A stretch of 64,000 nucleotides of DNA from Apricaphanius iberus (lineage: Eukaryota; Chordata; Actinopteri; Cyprinodontiformes; Aphaniidae), in NCBI GenBank assembly GCA_028564705.1, contig JAPXFQ010002814.1, forward strand, positions 2,108,001-2,172,000, written 5' to 3'. Shown in pieces: positions 38,590 through 50,700 of the stretch. The notes under the pieces were generated by a model, which was given only the letters and a program-made list of their open reading frames with translations, was not told where the DNA came from and ran no database searches. Each line of letters begins with the position of its first letter. Positions within the stretch are counted from its first letter, which is position 1. A program made the position numbers and the translations under genes.

Positions 38590-41500
38590 TTAATTGCAGG
38601 CAAGATTAACACAAATTATTTCATGTTTTGTCTGGTCAGCTTCCTTTTAAACATACATCCATTCCTGTCATTCACATCTGCAACACATTCCAAGAAAGCT
38701 GGGGACAGGAGCAATTTAGGGCTAGTAATCAGGTAAATTTGTTAAATAATGATGTGATTTGAAACAGGGGATCTCAACAGCTGATTGTAATTATGATTTG
38801 GTACAAAAAATGGCATCCAAGAAAGGTGTAGTCCTTTAGGAGCAAAGATGGGGAGTTTGCCAACAAATATGTGAGAAAGTTATTGAAATGTTTAAAAACA
38901 ATGTTCCTCAAAAGATAGGAAAGAGATTTGTATATTTCGTCTTCAACAATGCATAACATTATTAAATGTTTTGAGGAATCTGGGGGAATTTCAGTGCATA
39001 AAGGACAAGGGAGCAAGTCTAAGCTCTGATCCCTCAGGGGGTACTGTCAAGGAATCTGAGTGTCTGAGAGGCCTTGGATGAGAGAATAAAACAAAAGTGT
39101 CAGCCATATTCATACATTGTTTATTTTACGTGCATGGGAGGGTCTCCTAGTGAGAACCCCCAAAGCTTCAGACAGATGTATGAGTTTATATACAGTTAGC
39201 CACACCCTATGACTTCATCCATAATCAAACAAAGATACTGAGGACCAGTTTCACACACATTGCTCATCTGATGGTCAGCGGAAAATCATGAACAAGGACA
39301 CTTTGTATAATGCTGAGAAAGACATTCAAATGAGCTGTCATAAGTGTAACACCAGATAATAACAAGATTTGTCTTAAGTCAAGATGAGATGTGTACATAC
39401 AATTGGTTCTTGTTTGTACCTTAGAATAAGAAAAGCTGTCTAAGAGCTGAGTAAGACAATTAAACCTTTCTAATGTCTCAGCATAATAAAATTTTCTGTC
39501 ACATTCCACCGCTAATGGCATAGTATGACCACAAAAAATAAACAAGAAATTTTATAAGAGTTACATACATTTGCAACACAACAACATCAGAGATGGCAGA
39601 CAATATTTTGGTTTAAGACAGCTTTTCATAAAGTGTTACATTCTAATAAGGCAAAAATAAAAAAACAAAAGTTTAACAGACAGTATTTTCATCATCATTA
39701 TCAGAATAACAGAATAAGAACAGATGAAAACATTTCTTTGTTGTTTGGAATAAATGAACAGCATTGATCATCAAAATAAAACAAATACCATATTTTTCAG
39801 CTAATAACATGTGTACTGCAATTATGTTTTTGGAAAGTTGTAATTTTTTGGACATTATAATAGATGTAATTGATTCTATCAACATTTTTATTAATATCAA
39901 CAGCAAATTGATGATTCCCATCATTAATATAATTTGGGTCAGATTCTTCAAAGAACTATTGATCTTTTAGCTCTGTGATGATTATTTTCCTGGTCTGTAG
40001 TGTCAAAATCAGTAAGCAACAGTTACATGCATGATTAAGTTTACAGGAATACATAAACCTGCAGTATAAGGTATTAACAGAACTTACAAACATTTTACCC
40101 TTATTTGCTTTAGTAAAATATGTGAAATTATTTAAGGCCACATCAAAATTGAAGTAAGGAGGAGCAATTCTTTTATCTGTTACAAAAAAAGGATTTTACC
40201 AAAAGGAGCAGTTGTGTGGTGTATTAGGGCTGGTTAACAGAGAATTAAGACAGGTGTGATAAAGTTCAGAAGGAGTTGACAGTGAACATAGACCGAAACA
40301 AACAACACAGTTCCCACCCACAGTTTGTTGTACCATAAGCAACTAGTTATTACTGTCTTTTCCGAAAGTCCAGTAGTCGTTTAGTAAGTTCATCAGTAGT
40401 TGTGATGCTCTTGGATTGAGATTGTAGATCTGTCTCAGGAGCAAAAAGTAGTATTCCTTTGTTTCTGACAGTGTAATGTCACCAATTTTTAATTAATTCC
40501 ACTGAAGATGCATTCAGTATGAGGTTTACACAGGCATTGTCCAGTAATCCGTCAACAGGTCTGATGTCGATTTTGATGAGGTTAACTTTGAAGATTAAGG
40601 ATGTTTTTGAAGGTGTCATTTGTGGCAGGTGTCAAAGGTGATCCTTCTCAGAGACATATCATAACATCAGTTCCTTGTTTGTCCACAAGGAAGTAGCAGA
40701 TTGTTGGCTAGAAAGTATTTTCTTTTTCAGCAAGGGAGGTTTGGTAATGTGATGATGAATTTCAGACAAAGCGAGAGATGGTTTAGTTCCATGGCAGATG
40801 AGCTCGTAGCGTGGCAGCTAAGCGTAGCAGTAGGGGCAAGGATTCCCTCAGCAAACCTTCACCTCTGTTTGGATAGTCAGCAGGATCCTCTGCCTGGCAG
40901 GGAAGGGCTGCTCTTAACCTGAGAATGAATGTCTGACAAAGGTTTGGCAAAAAACAATTTTTTGAGTTCTAATTTTGAGCCCTTAATTAATTTAATAGCT
41001 AATGTAGTGACCTATTCTCTTCTTTTGACACATTCATGTGTCAATTCTACATAAAAACAGATAGAGAAATAAAAATAAAAATAGAGGGCAACATGTTGCA
41101 GGCCAGAGAAAGGATGCATTTCAGGGGAACATTATTTAAATCACATTTACAGGTATAACACAGGTAACATAATACAGATGATCAGTTTACAATAAAAATA
41201 TTGTTGGAAGTATCAGCTAAGCTGCAGGAATTTTTATCTGTAACATTCAATGAGTAGCAGTATATCAAGTTGTGTCCTCTGTGTGGAAATAAAGAGTCTG
41301 TGTGTGTAAGTTTGTGTAGTGTGCGTGACCTCGTTTACAGATGCTGGTAGGAATTGCTGCTTCACTTCCTCCTTTCACCCCACCTCAATCCGGTTGAGTC
41401 AGGCACTGCATCAAGGATTGTCGTTCATCTATAAGCAATATAACCACAAGGGTCAGGACTAATTTGGCAAACTTTTGTCAAGTACCATAATACATAGTTA

Positions 41501-42270
41501 CATCCACAAATGCTAGTTAAAACTGCACTGTGCCAAAAAGGCCTATGCTAACAGTCTCCAGAAGCACCGCCAACTTCTCTGGGTTGCGAAGCATCTGGGA
41601 TGGACCATCACATAGTGGAAACGTGTATTGTGGTCAGATGAATCAGACATTTTCGGGAGAAAAATAAGTCTTGTGCACCAGACTAAACAAGAAAAGGTTC
41701 ATCCAGACTGTTACCAGCAGCAAGTTCAAAAGCAAGGGTCTGTCATGGCATGGGGTTGTGTTAGCACCCTTGGCAAAGGTAAATCACACTCCTGGGAAGG
41801 CACCATTGATGCTGAAAGTACAGAGAGATTTTGGAACACAGTATGCTGCCTTGAAGAAGACATATTTCCCTTAGACATCCATCCACATTTAAACAAGAAA
41901 ATGCTAAACCACTTTCTGCACACATTAAAAAGTCCTGGCTGCAGAGGGTATGGGTACTAAACTGGCCTGCCTGCAGTCCTGACCTGTTTCCAGTGCCAAA
42001 TGTAACAACTAAGACCCTGTACTGGTGGCCGCCTTCAGCTGCGATGTATCTGCTACATGAGCATAGCTCTCGTTGAGATGTTGGAAGGATCCTTCTAAAA
42101 GTGGAGAGGGTAGTTATTTCGTAAAAATCCTCCTCTATACCTTTAAGACTTGTTTGCAGGAAGAATGGGACAAAATGACACCTGAAGCACTTCATCACTT
42201 GGTGTCTTCAGTCTCTAAATGTCTTTTAAGTGTTGTGAAAAGGAGTGGCAACATTATAAAGTGGTTCCAA
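38590..42270 (+). mobile_element. Tc1-like element, interrupted by a 2.36-kb insertion
   Basis: The transposase reads on the plus strand: an N-terminal piece at about 38,850-39,040, then the rest at 41,402-42,270. Visible landmarks are KHRQLLWVAKHLGWTIT followed by a TAG stop at 41,613, then VLWSDESDIFG with the first catalytic Asp at about 41,637. GSVMAWGCVSTLGKG follows, then VLNWPACSPDL in another frame, and finally a C-terminal QEEWDKMTPEALHHLVSS at about 42,160. Stops, frameshifts and the insertion make it inactive. This is a third Tc1 family in the window. Confidence 0.8.
39045..41401. mobile_element. LTR-element-like insertion, 2,357 bp, TG...CA ends
   Basis: The insertion starts TGTCAAGG and ends GAGTCA. 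It is bordered by GGTAC (39,040-39,044) and GGCAC (41,402-41,406), a 5-bp duplication with one mismatch, and so sits cleanly inside the Tc1. On the minus strand, 39,045-39,510 looks like an LTR: TATATAAACTCAT at about 39,185, AAAATAAACAATG near 39,120, and a CA end. Two terminal direct repeats are not visible, and the plus-strand right end has its own AATAAA near 41,290. Minus-strand frames at 39,673-40,141 include a hydrophobic stretch (IILMMGIINLLLILI) that could be an old envelope-type membrane segment, but this is weak. Confidence 0.45.
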
Positions 42271-42897
42271 CTTAAATTATTATTTTTTTAATTTAGAAAA
42301 GGCTGTAAAAACTAGTGATATATCCTTTGTTTCGTATCTTCTGTTTGGAGTAATCCAGAAGGATTTTTACGTTGATTGTGCATGTGGTGACCTTTGAGTC
42401 CTAGCCTTACCATATGACTGATTGCTTGTAAATTGAAACTTAAGAGACAGCAAAGACGCTGCTGTTTCATTGTCCGTTTGTGTTGCGTCAGGATTAAATT
42501 GTGTGTGTGTTTGGGGTCTATTTAAGCGTCTTTATTGAGTACTTGCCGATACAGAGTACCAATATCAATAATTGTACCACACAAAGAAATGCAATGAATT
42601 GGAAGCACGGTTTTGTTTTCTTCTCTTCTTGTTACAACAAATAATGCTGAAATAGAATAAAGAAATAAAATATTGATAAAAAAAAATACCACAAAACAAA
42701 CATTTTAAGTGACAAACATTTTCTGTTAAATTATTGAAGTTTCCACATTTAAGTTTAGGTTCATGTTATCGATTTTGTTTAACTAGTATATAAGAGCAGT
42801 ATCGGCCCCCAAACCCTTCTTGGAGCCCTGCAAACAAAAGACTAACACGAGCTCGACTAAGTCGTTTTAGGATGCTAACGTTCATTCAACGGTAACA

Positions 42898-43313
42898 TTG
42901 GAAGAATGGAGTGAAGAACAAAAAAGGATTAGCCCAACTTTTATACTATTTTCCCCAGTAGAGCAAATGGAGCACCATAAAGCGTCGAGTCATAAGTCGA
43001 ACCATTGGATGGAAAACTTCAGTGCGTCACAAGCCTTCATCTCTCCATCACAATTAAAAAATGCAAAGTGGAAAGAAAAAAAGGGTTCAGATGAAGGAAC
43101 AAAACAGCTAGATAAATGAATAAACTTCAATGCTCCTGTGTTATCTGTTGCGATATGAGGAAGAGGAAGTGTTTTGCAGAATTAGAATATGTCATTTATA
43201 ACAATGAAGGAAATAAATTAGCTATCGGCATAATTCTACCAAATTTCCCTGAACAGTGCCAGAGTTGGTTTAAGGAAGTTTGTAAGAAAATGTTAGAAAG
43301 AAATGTGTGACTG
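42898..43313 (+). other. Two unrecognised overlapping short ORFs
   Basis: A 73-codon frame (42,898-43,119) rich in Lys, Glu and Ser ends in ATGA, where a second frame of 64 codons (43,116-43,310) begins. The second translates with a Cys-rich start (CSCVICCDMRKRKC) and then CFAELEYVIYNNEG. I do not recognise either. They could be one decayed frame split by a frameshift, transposon debris, or chance. The remainder of 42,271-43,980 shows nothing I can name. Confidence 0.2.
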
Positions 43314-43982
43314 CTAAGCTGCACAATAACCTAGGGATTTGCATCTTTTCGCAGTACAAACTTACAATGTAAATTTTTCTGGTGCTCATTATTAATTTTG
43401 TTTCATTTTTATTTGTTTATGGTTTTTGTTTAATCAGAGGATCTTGTTCCTTCCCAAACACTATTAACTCCAGTGACTCTAAATTTGAGCTCTGCTGTTT
43501 ATTTATGTGTTTAAATGGACAAAACCGGTACAGACAATAAGTTGATGATCCCTTTTGTGTACTGTTGACAGTTTAAGTGTGCAAGTGAACTTAGCGCATT
43601 TTTATTTTACTTACAGTTTGGTTCACCAAACATGACCGGCGAAAGTTGTCTGTCATGAAGCTTACCATGACAATAGAGCCAAACCCTTTAGAAACACTTC
43701 AGGTACCAGCAGACTCTTCACACGATACATTCTATTGAGCAGTAGTCATACCTCCAACAAACAGAGAGTGTAGTCTACAGCCTTTCATAATAATACATAA
43801 TAATGTCTGGCTGTTGTTAGAGCTCAATTATGATTGTGTTTAATAGTAATACTTTCATGCATTTAATTATTGTGATATGCTTTCAACAGCAGTACTGGTA
43901 AGTTTACCAGTAACTTCTAGGACTTCCTTAGAACACTGCTGACGGTAAGGCGGAATATACTTTTTTGTTATTACTTATACTG

Positions 43983-44233
43983 AGGCGACAGTGGCTCAGG
44001 GGTTGCAATTTGTACTGTACCCAAAGGGTTTCTGATTAAAACCCTCACTTTGTCGGTCTTAGTCGTTGTGTCCTTGGGTGAGACACTTGACCCACCTTGC
44101 TTCACTCTCACTTCTATCAGTGTGCCCCAGGCCAGCTGTAACTACTACTTGCTTACCATTACCAGTGTGTGAATGACTGAATGTAGGGTGGGGTCCTCAG
44201 GCATAGATAAGGCGTTATATAAGCAAAGGTCAT
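43983..44233 (+). mobile_element. tRNA-derived SINE, second copy
   Basis: Same family as 30,907-31,210: a tRNA-like head (CAGTGGCTCAGGGGTTGC), the shared body (GTTGTGTCCTTGGGTGAGAC, CATTACCAGTGTGTGAATG) and a tail ending GGCGTTATATAAGCAAAGGT. It is diverged and slightly shortened. It lies about 500 bp upstream of the first mucin coding exon. Confidence 0.7.
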
Positions 44234-44739
44234 GCACCATACCAACAGGAAAATAAACTGATTTAAATGACTTTTTTTACTCACTGACATTTTTAAGAAC
44301 ATTTTGATTATTAAAAAAACACCAAATGCCACTAGATATATTATTTTGTCCCAGAGATTATGACATTTTCAGATACTTAAAATCTACTGGAAAAACTTTG
44401 AAATCTTTGAAAAACATTTGAAATATGAAACATTTAAACCTATGATCTAAGAAAAACTGCTCTAAATGATCTGGTTTCTTAACACATTATATTTAAGGTA
44501 TAGATACTTAATCATGAAAATGAATGAATTCAGGAAATATATGACAAAAACGAATGTAGGATCTGACAGAGCATAAACTCATGTGATCACAAACCAGACA
44601 AAAGGAGTGTGAAGTAAGTATGCTAGACATTTTGAGAAAGGGAATGTTTGTTTTTCTTTCATAAAAAAACAAATAACATCTGAATGTACACCCCTTTTGT
44701 CTTTTGCAGACGAGTAAAATATATCCATCAGCTGCAACC

Positions 44740-44773
44740 ATGAATGGAGGATTCCTTGTGAACCTCTTGGCAG
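44740..44773 (+). CDS. Mucin gene 1, signal-peptide exon
   Basis: Coding starts at the ATG after CTGCAACC (A at -3). Eleven codons plus one base encode MNGGFLVNLLA before the strong donor GTGAGT at 44,774. An acceptor TTGTCTTTTGCAG ends at 44,709, so the exon probably carries 30 nt of 5' UTR and a further non-coding exon lies upstream. The same layout occurs in gene 2. Confidence 0.75.
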
Positions 44774-47700
44774 GTGAGTAATCTAATCCGCACTGATAAA
44801 CAACATCCAGGACCTTACCAAAGTCAATCCCCTTTCATTCATTTTATTCATGACTCCCAAGCAGCTATATATTTGTAGTAGTCTTAAAGTTTTTTATTCA
44901 ACAATTATACATGTTTTATGAAGGTAGTTAAGTTTTTATGTTGATGTCTTTTAAGGAGCATTCAGTACAAGTACCTAGAACTGCAATGACTGAGTTGGTA
45001 GCACTGCTGCCTCGCAGCAAGATGGTCCTGGGTTTGAATCCTGGCCTTGGGTTTGTCTTCATGGAGTTTGCATGTTCAAAACCCATCTCAGATATGATCT
45101 TAAAAACTAAATACTGTATTTTAAAACCAACAAGGTGAAAAACAAAGAGTTGGGATCATCACAAGAAAGAAGATGAACTCTTAAGCCTTTGCTGGATTTA
45201 TTATTTTCTCATTTCGCTAAGAAATAACATTTAGAACTTGCTAGATAACTAAACACTACCACTTGGCCAATGATATATGGGATGGGAAAACATCCAAGAT
45301 ACATTTATAACATTACTTATATCCAAGATTTGGTGTCATTTTTTTATCCAGCTATCCATAAACTTCTACTTGATACCATAAGAATGTTTAAGAATAGTTA
45401 TATATATATATATATATATGCGCACAAAGGACCAACTACCTTTCAAATGTCAACCTGCTATTTCTTAAAATAAGAACTCCAATTAGAATCAATGTTTATC
45501 CTAAATTACTACTCTTATATATATATTGTTTCCCTTCTACACAGCTATATACCTGACTCACATAACCAGTCCAACAACTGAACTTACACAATTAAATACT
45601 ACTACATCGGCTAAGATACAAACAAATAGCTCGAAAACACAAATTCAGGTTGAAACAAGTACAATTTCCTCAGAGAAAGTCTCACCTAAAGACAATTCAG
45701 ATGAGGGAACCACTTTAAAGAATGCTGAGCACATGACGAATATCCAAGAATGTTGCAAAACCACCCAATCATCTGATTCAGACACAAGCCAACCAACCTC
45801 CATATTATCTGAGAAGAACTCATTTGCAGGTGAAACTACCGCATCAGCTGGGGAAAAAGGCATTTCTGATACCACCTCACCGGATTCTCTCCACACTTTA
45901 AATGTTAAAGATGGCAAAATGCCAACCAGCATTTTGCCCTTATCACAAACTGAGGCAATATTAGCAAGCTTACTCACACAAGAAGAATCACAGTCAAACA
46001 AGTTAAACAAAAGCACATTTCCAAATATTTCTGAGGCACTAATACGACCAAATGTTTCAGCTTCAATTATATCGGATCACAAAAATTCCAGTCAGGGTCT
46101 CTCAAGAAAAACAATTACAGCCACTGCTGAAGAAAATGCAACATCCATATTAGGATGTAAAAGTGTTACTCCAGAAATGAACATAACCTCTACCATAAGC
46201 TCAATCAAGAGAATATCCTCAGCTACCACAACCACAAGTTCTTTAGAATCAACAACAGAGATCAGAAATCAGTATATACCATCGACTGGAGGTTCTGGTG
46301 AAAACGTAATTCTCAACACTCAAAAAGAGATGTCAGAATCACAAGCTACAGTTTCAGCATCTGTAACCACAGACGGTGAAAGAAAATACACTGTATCAAA
46401 AAGGACTGAAGTTCTAGGTGAATCTGCAATCTCCGTTTCAGCAGCAAAATCACCAAACACCATGACTAACTTAAAAGCACTGGCTATAACAACCCAAAAG
46501 TCGACCCAGGCACACAAAGAGATAAAAAACTCTAATGCAACAGAGGGCACTACGCCTTCACCAACACTAAAGACAGTGGTGATGCAAACTACACAATCAC
46601 AGTCTGAGACAAGGCCAATGATAGATACGACAAAATCTGCAGCAGTTTCAGGCTATAGAAAACTAGCTTCAACTTGGAAGAAAAGCACTGAATTTTTACA
46701 GATGGTTTCAGTCAGAACAAACAGCTTTGGAGGAGCTACAAAGCCAGGTTCATCTACAACACCGAAACAAAAAGAATCTACAGGACCAGCTTTTTCTCAT
46801 ACAGCAAACACTGAAACATCTTTTGTGCATCATACATCGGCACAAAACATGAAGGACAAAACAGCCCAACCACCTTTATCTGTAACGTCTACGACAGGAA
46901 CAACCAGAAACTCAACCTCTTCCCACCCATCTGGAACAAGTACAACGGCAAAAACCAACAGTGAATTAACAGCATCAAAGAATCCTGCTGTAGAATCTGT
47001 CCTAACACATTTACAGAACAACTCAGGAGAAATTATTTTAAATGTAACAACAGAGACACAAACTGCATCTGCAGCAACTGAATCATCCACTGCTTTGGAA
47101 CAAACCTTTAGGACAACTGGCACAGATCATACATCTACACAGACGGTGGAGTCAACGACAACGGCTTCGATGGCAATGTCACCTCAAGCAGTGAGTTCTA
47201 AAACAGGAGCCACTGGACAGTCCACACAATCTCCTCCAACTGTATCCAGATCACTAACAGACACTGGGTTACCACAAACTACCAAAGAAAGCACAAAAAA
47301 TACGGAGCTACCAACAATTTCAAGAGAAACTACACCAATGGAGACACTAAAATCATCATCATCTTTAATGACCAATTCGGAGACAACAACACCACATCCG
47401 ACGGCTATGCAACAGTCCAAAACTGCAGAGCTATTCGTAGGTTTGACAACAACTCAGGCAACACACAGGGGTTCAGCCTCTCTGTCAACAACACTCACAG
47501 CCAAAAGTACAGACAGTTCAGTGCAAAGGTCAACAAACTCACAAGTAGTTCCAACTACAGGCAACACTCGTCAATCAACTACATATAATTCATCCACACA
47601 GATGTTGGAGTCCATGGCAACGCCATCACCTTTATTTGCTACAAAAGGAACACCAGGAAGAGCAAGATCTATAGACCCATCTGCAACACAATTCACAACA

Positions 47701-50700
47701 GACACTGCAGACCTATCAACAAAGTATCAAGAAAAAACCCCAACACTTTTACAAACAACCTCAGAGGAAACTATTGTAAATGTAACAAAAGAGCCACAAA
47801 CTGCAGCTGCAGAAAAAACCGAAACATTTGCAAAAAACGAAAAATCAACGTACAGTAAATCAGTGTCTGATCAGAATGGAAGTGTAACAAATACATTGCA
47901 TGTATTGACAGAAAACACCATTGAAACAAACCAAACGGAGATTCAGCTCAGAAATGCATCACTGGCAATGACAAAATCAGAGACTCCAATAACACAAAAT
48001 CCTCAAACTACTGTTTCAAAAACAATTCAAGACAGCAGAAATATTGGCTCTTTCTCCACAACTGAAAGAAAACAAGCTGTAGACTCTTTGGAAACAGCAA
48101 GAAGTGCAACACAAACGAAATTTATTCTACCAACAACTATCAATCAGACATCTACCAACACACCAAAACAATCTACAAAAAGTCAAGGACAAGCTCACGG
48201 AAACACAGACACTGGCAAAGTCTCTATGTCAGCAACACTCACACCATCAAGAACTAGTCCATCTACAACCAAAACTCAACCATCCGCCACAAATGGTACA
48301 TCTACACAGGCGCTGAAGTCCAAAGCCACAACAGCAACACAAAAGACAAATTCAACAACAATTCTAGGAAGAGAAGAAAGTGGACCAGTGTCTATGTCAC
48401 CTTCATTTGTGACTCCTAAAAAGGGAACCAGTGCACAGTCATCCAATCGATCTGTAACAACAAGTTTCCCCAAATCTTTAGACACCCGTCCACCACCAAC
48501 TGAGCAAGAAAAAGGAACGACCACGTTAAAAAACATTACTGGACAAATTAAGTTAAATCTGATGCCAACATCGCTAACTGGAGCTGCAGACAAAACAAAA
48601 ATACTACAAACAGAATTTAAGACTGGATCATTTTCAATACAACAACCAACAACTTCAAAACCTACCTCTGGATCAGCAACAGTTCAAGGAACAACACATG
48701 GTAGACCAGTGACTATGTCAAAAGGACAAACGGTAGGGTCTGGGACAACACTGCAAACTGCAACACAAACACAATCTAGCCTATCCAAAACTCAGATTCC
48801 AAACTCTAACACAGATCAAAGGACAACAAAGATGTTGGAGTCCATGACCATGTCAAATCAGACTTTTTCCACATTTGATAAAGGACAAAAGGATTCTATT
48901 CCACCAACAGCTGTCAATCAAATATCCACCACAACTGCAAAACAATCTGCTGGATCTACAACAACTCAAGAAAACATAGACTCTGGGTCAGTCTCTGTGT
49001 CAGCAACACTCACAGCAGACAGTGCAGAGTCTTGGGTAACAGTAATCACTGGTATACAGTCAAAATCGAGTCTATCTACGGGCAAAAATAAAACTTGTAT
49101 CACAGATCATACATCTTCACAAATCGAGGAGTCCAGCTCAACAGCTTCAATGACAATGTCACTTTCATCTGTGACTTCTAAAACAGGAGCAAATGGACAG
49201 TCAACACTATTCTCTCCATTTGTATCAAGTTCACTAAAAAGTACTGTGATACCAGCGACTACAAAAAAAGAGACAGAAAAAACAGAGTTATCACAGATTA
49301 AAGCAGAAACTACACTAAATGTAACAATGTCGCAAAGGTCAGCTAAAGAAACAAGCATAATACATGTAACAACTAAATCAAACACTCAGATTGAGGTGGT
49401 ATCATATGCAACAACCAAATTACAGGCACCAACAACATCTGGAGAATTTACATCAAAACAACCTGCTGAATCAGCAACAACTAAAAGACACACATATAGT
49501 GGATCAGCCTCTGTGCCAACAACATTCAAAACACAAACTACAAAGGCTGGTGAAACTGATCAATCTGCAACACAATCCATTCCATCTAAAATATCTCATA
49601 AAACCACTACTCAAACATCTCCCAGAGATTATACATCAACAACAATGGTGGAGTCCATGACACCAGTTACCACAACAATTGCACATCCATCTGTGACTCC
49701 AGAAGCAACAATGGCAAAAGCAACACATGTACTTCCATCTGTATCAACAGGATTCAAAGGACAACCAACCAAATCATCTGCAGCAACAGAGTTATCCTTT
49801 AAAGCAAATCAAACTGCAGGACTGACTTACAATAAGTCAGTGGTTACAACCGGTGGTCTTACTAATCAACAAAAATCAACACAAAGTTTAACAACTCAAT
49901 CAATGGAGCCACTAAAAACATCATCATCTGTAGTGACAAATGACCAAATTGCTCTGTCAACAACATTCATAACCAAAACTGCTGCCGGTTCAATGCAAAG
50001 TTCAACAAACTCACAAGCAGATCCAAATATAGGCAACAGCCACTTATCAAGTACAGATCATACATCTACACAGACAGTGGAGTCAACAACAACGGCTTCA
50101 ATGACAATGTCACCTCAAGCAGTGAGTTCTAAAACAGGAGCCACTGGACAGTCCACACAATCTCCTCCAACTGTATCCAGATCACTAACAGACACTGGGT
50201 TACCACAAACTACCAAAGAAAGCACAGACAATACGGAGCTACCAACAATTTCAAGAGAAACTACACCAATGGAGACACTAAAATCATCATCATCTTTAAT
50301 GACCAATTCGGAGACAACAACACCACATCCGACGGCTATGCAACAGTCCAAAACTGCAAAGCTATTCGTAGGTTTGACAACAACTCAGGCAACACACAGG
50401 GGTTCAGCCTCTCTGTCAAATACACTTACAACCAAAAGTACTGATAGTTCAGTGCAAAGGTCAACAAACTCACAAGTGGTTCCAACTACAGGCAACACTC
50501 ATCAATCAACTACATATCATACAACCACACAGATGTTGGAGTCCATGGCAATGTCATCATCTTTATTTGCTACAACAAAAACATCAGAAATAGCAAGATC
50601 TATAGACCCATCTGCAACACAATTCACAACAGACACTGCAGACCTATCAACAAAGTATCAAGAAAAAACCCCAACACTTTTACAAACAACCTCAGAGGAA

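Larger units (their letters stand above)
44774..45544 (+). other. Mucin gene 1, intron 1
   Basis: A 771-bp phase-1 intron, GTGAGT...TTCTACACAG. It contains the tRNA-like repeat at 44,977-45,075 and a TA microsatellite at 45,399-45,419. Confidence 0.75.

Noticed and set aside
43616..43705. Exon-like block after TTTATTTTACTTACAG, ending before GTACCAGC
   Set aside because: It contains ATGs that lead to early stops and does not join in frame to the signal exon. At most it is a non-coding exon, which I cannot support.
44977..45075. Functional tRNA gene
   Set aside because: Box A and B-like words are present but a cloverleaf with paired acceptor stem is not evident, and the flanking text is a known dispersed-repeat continuation.
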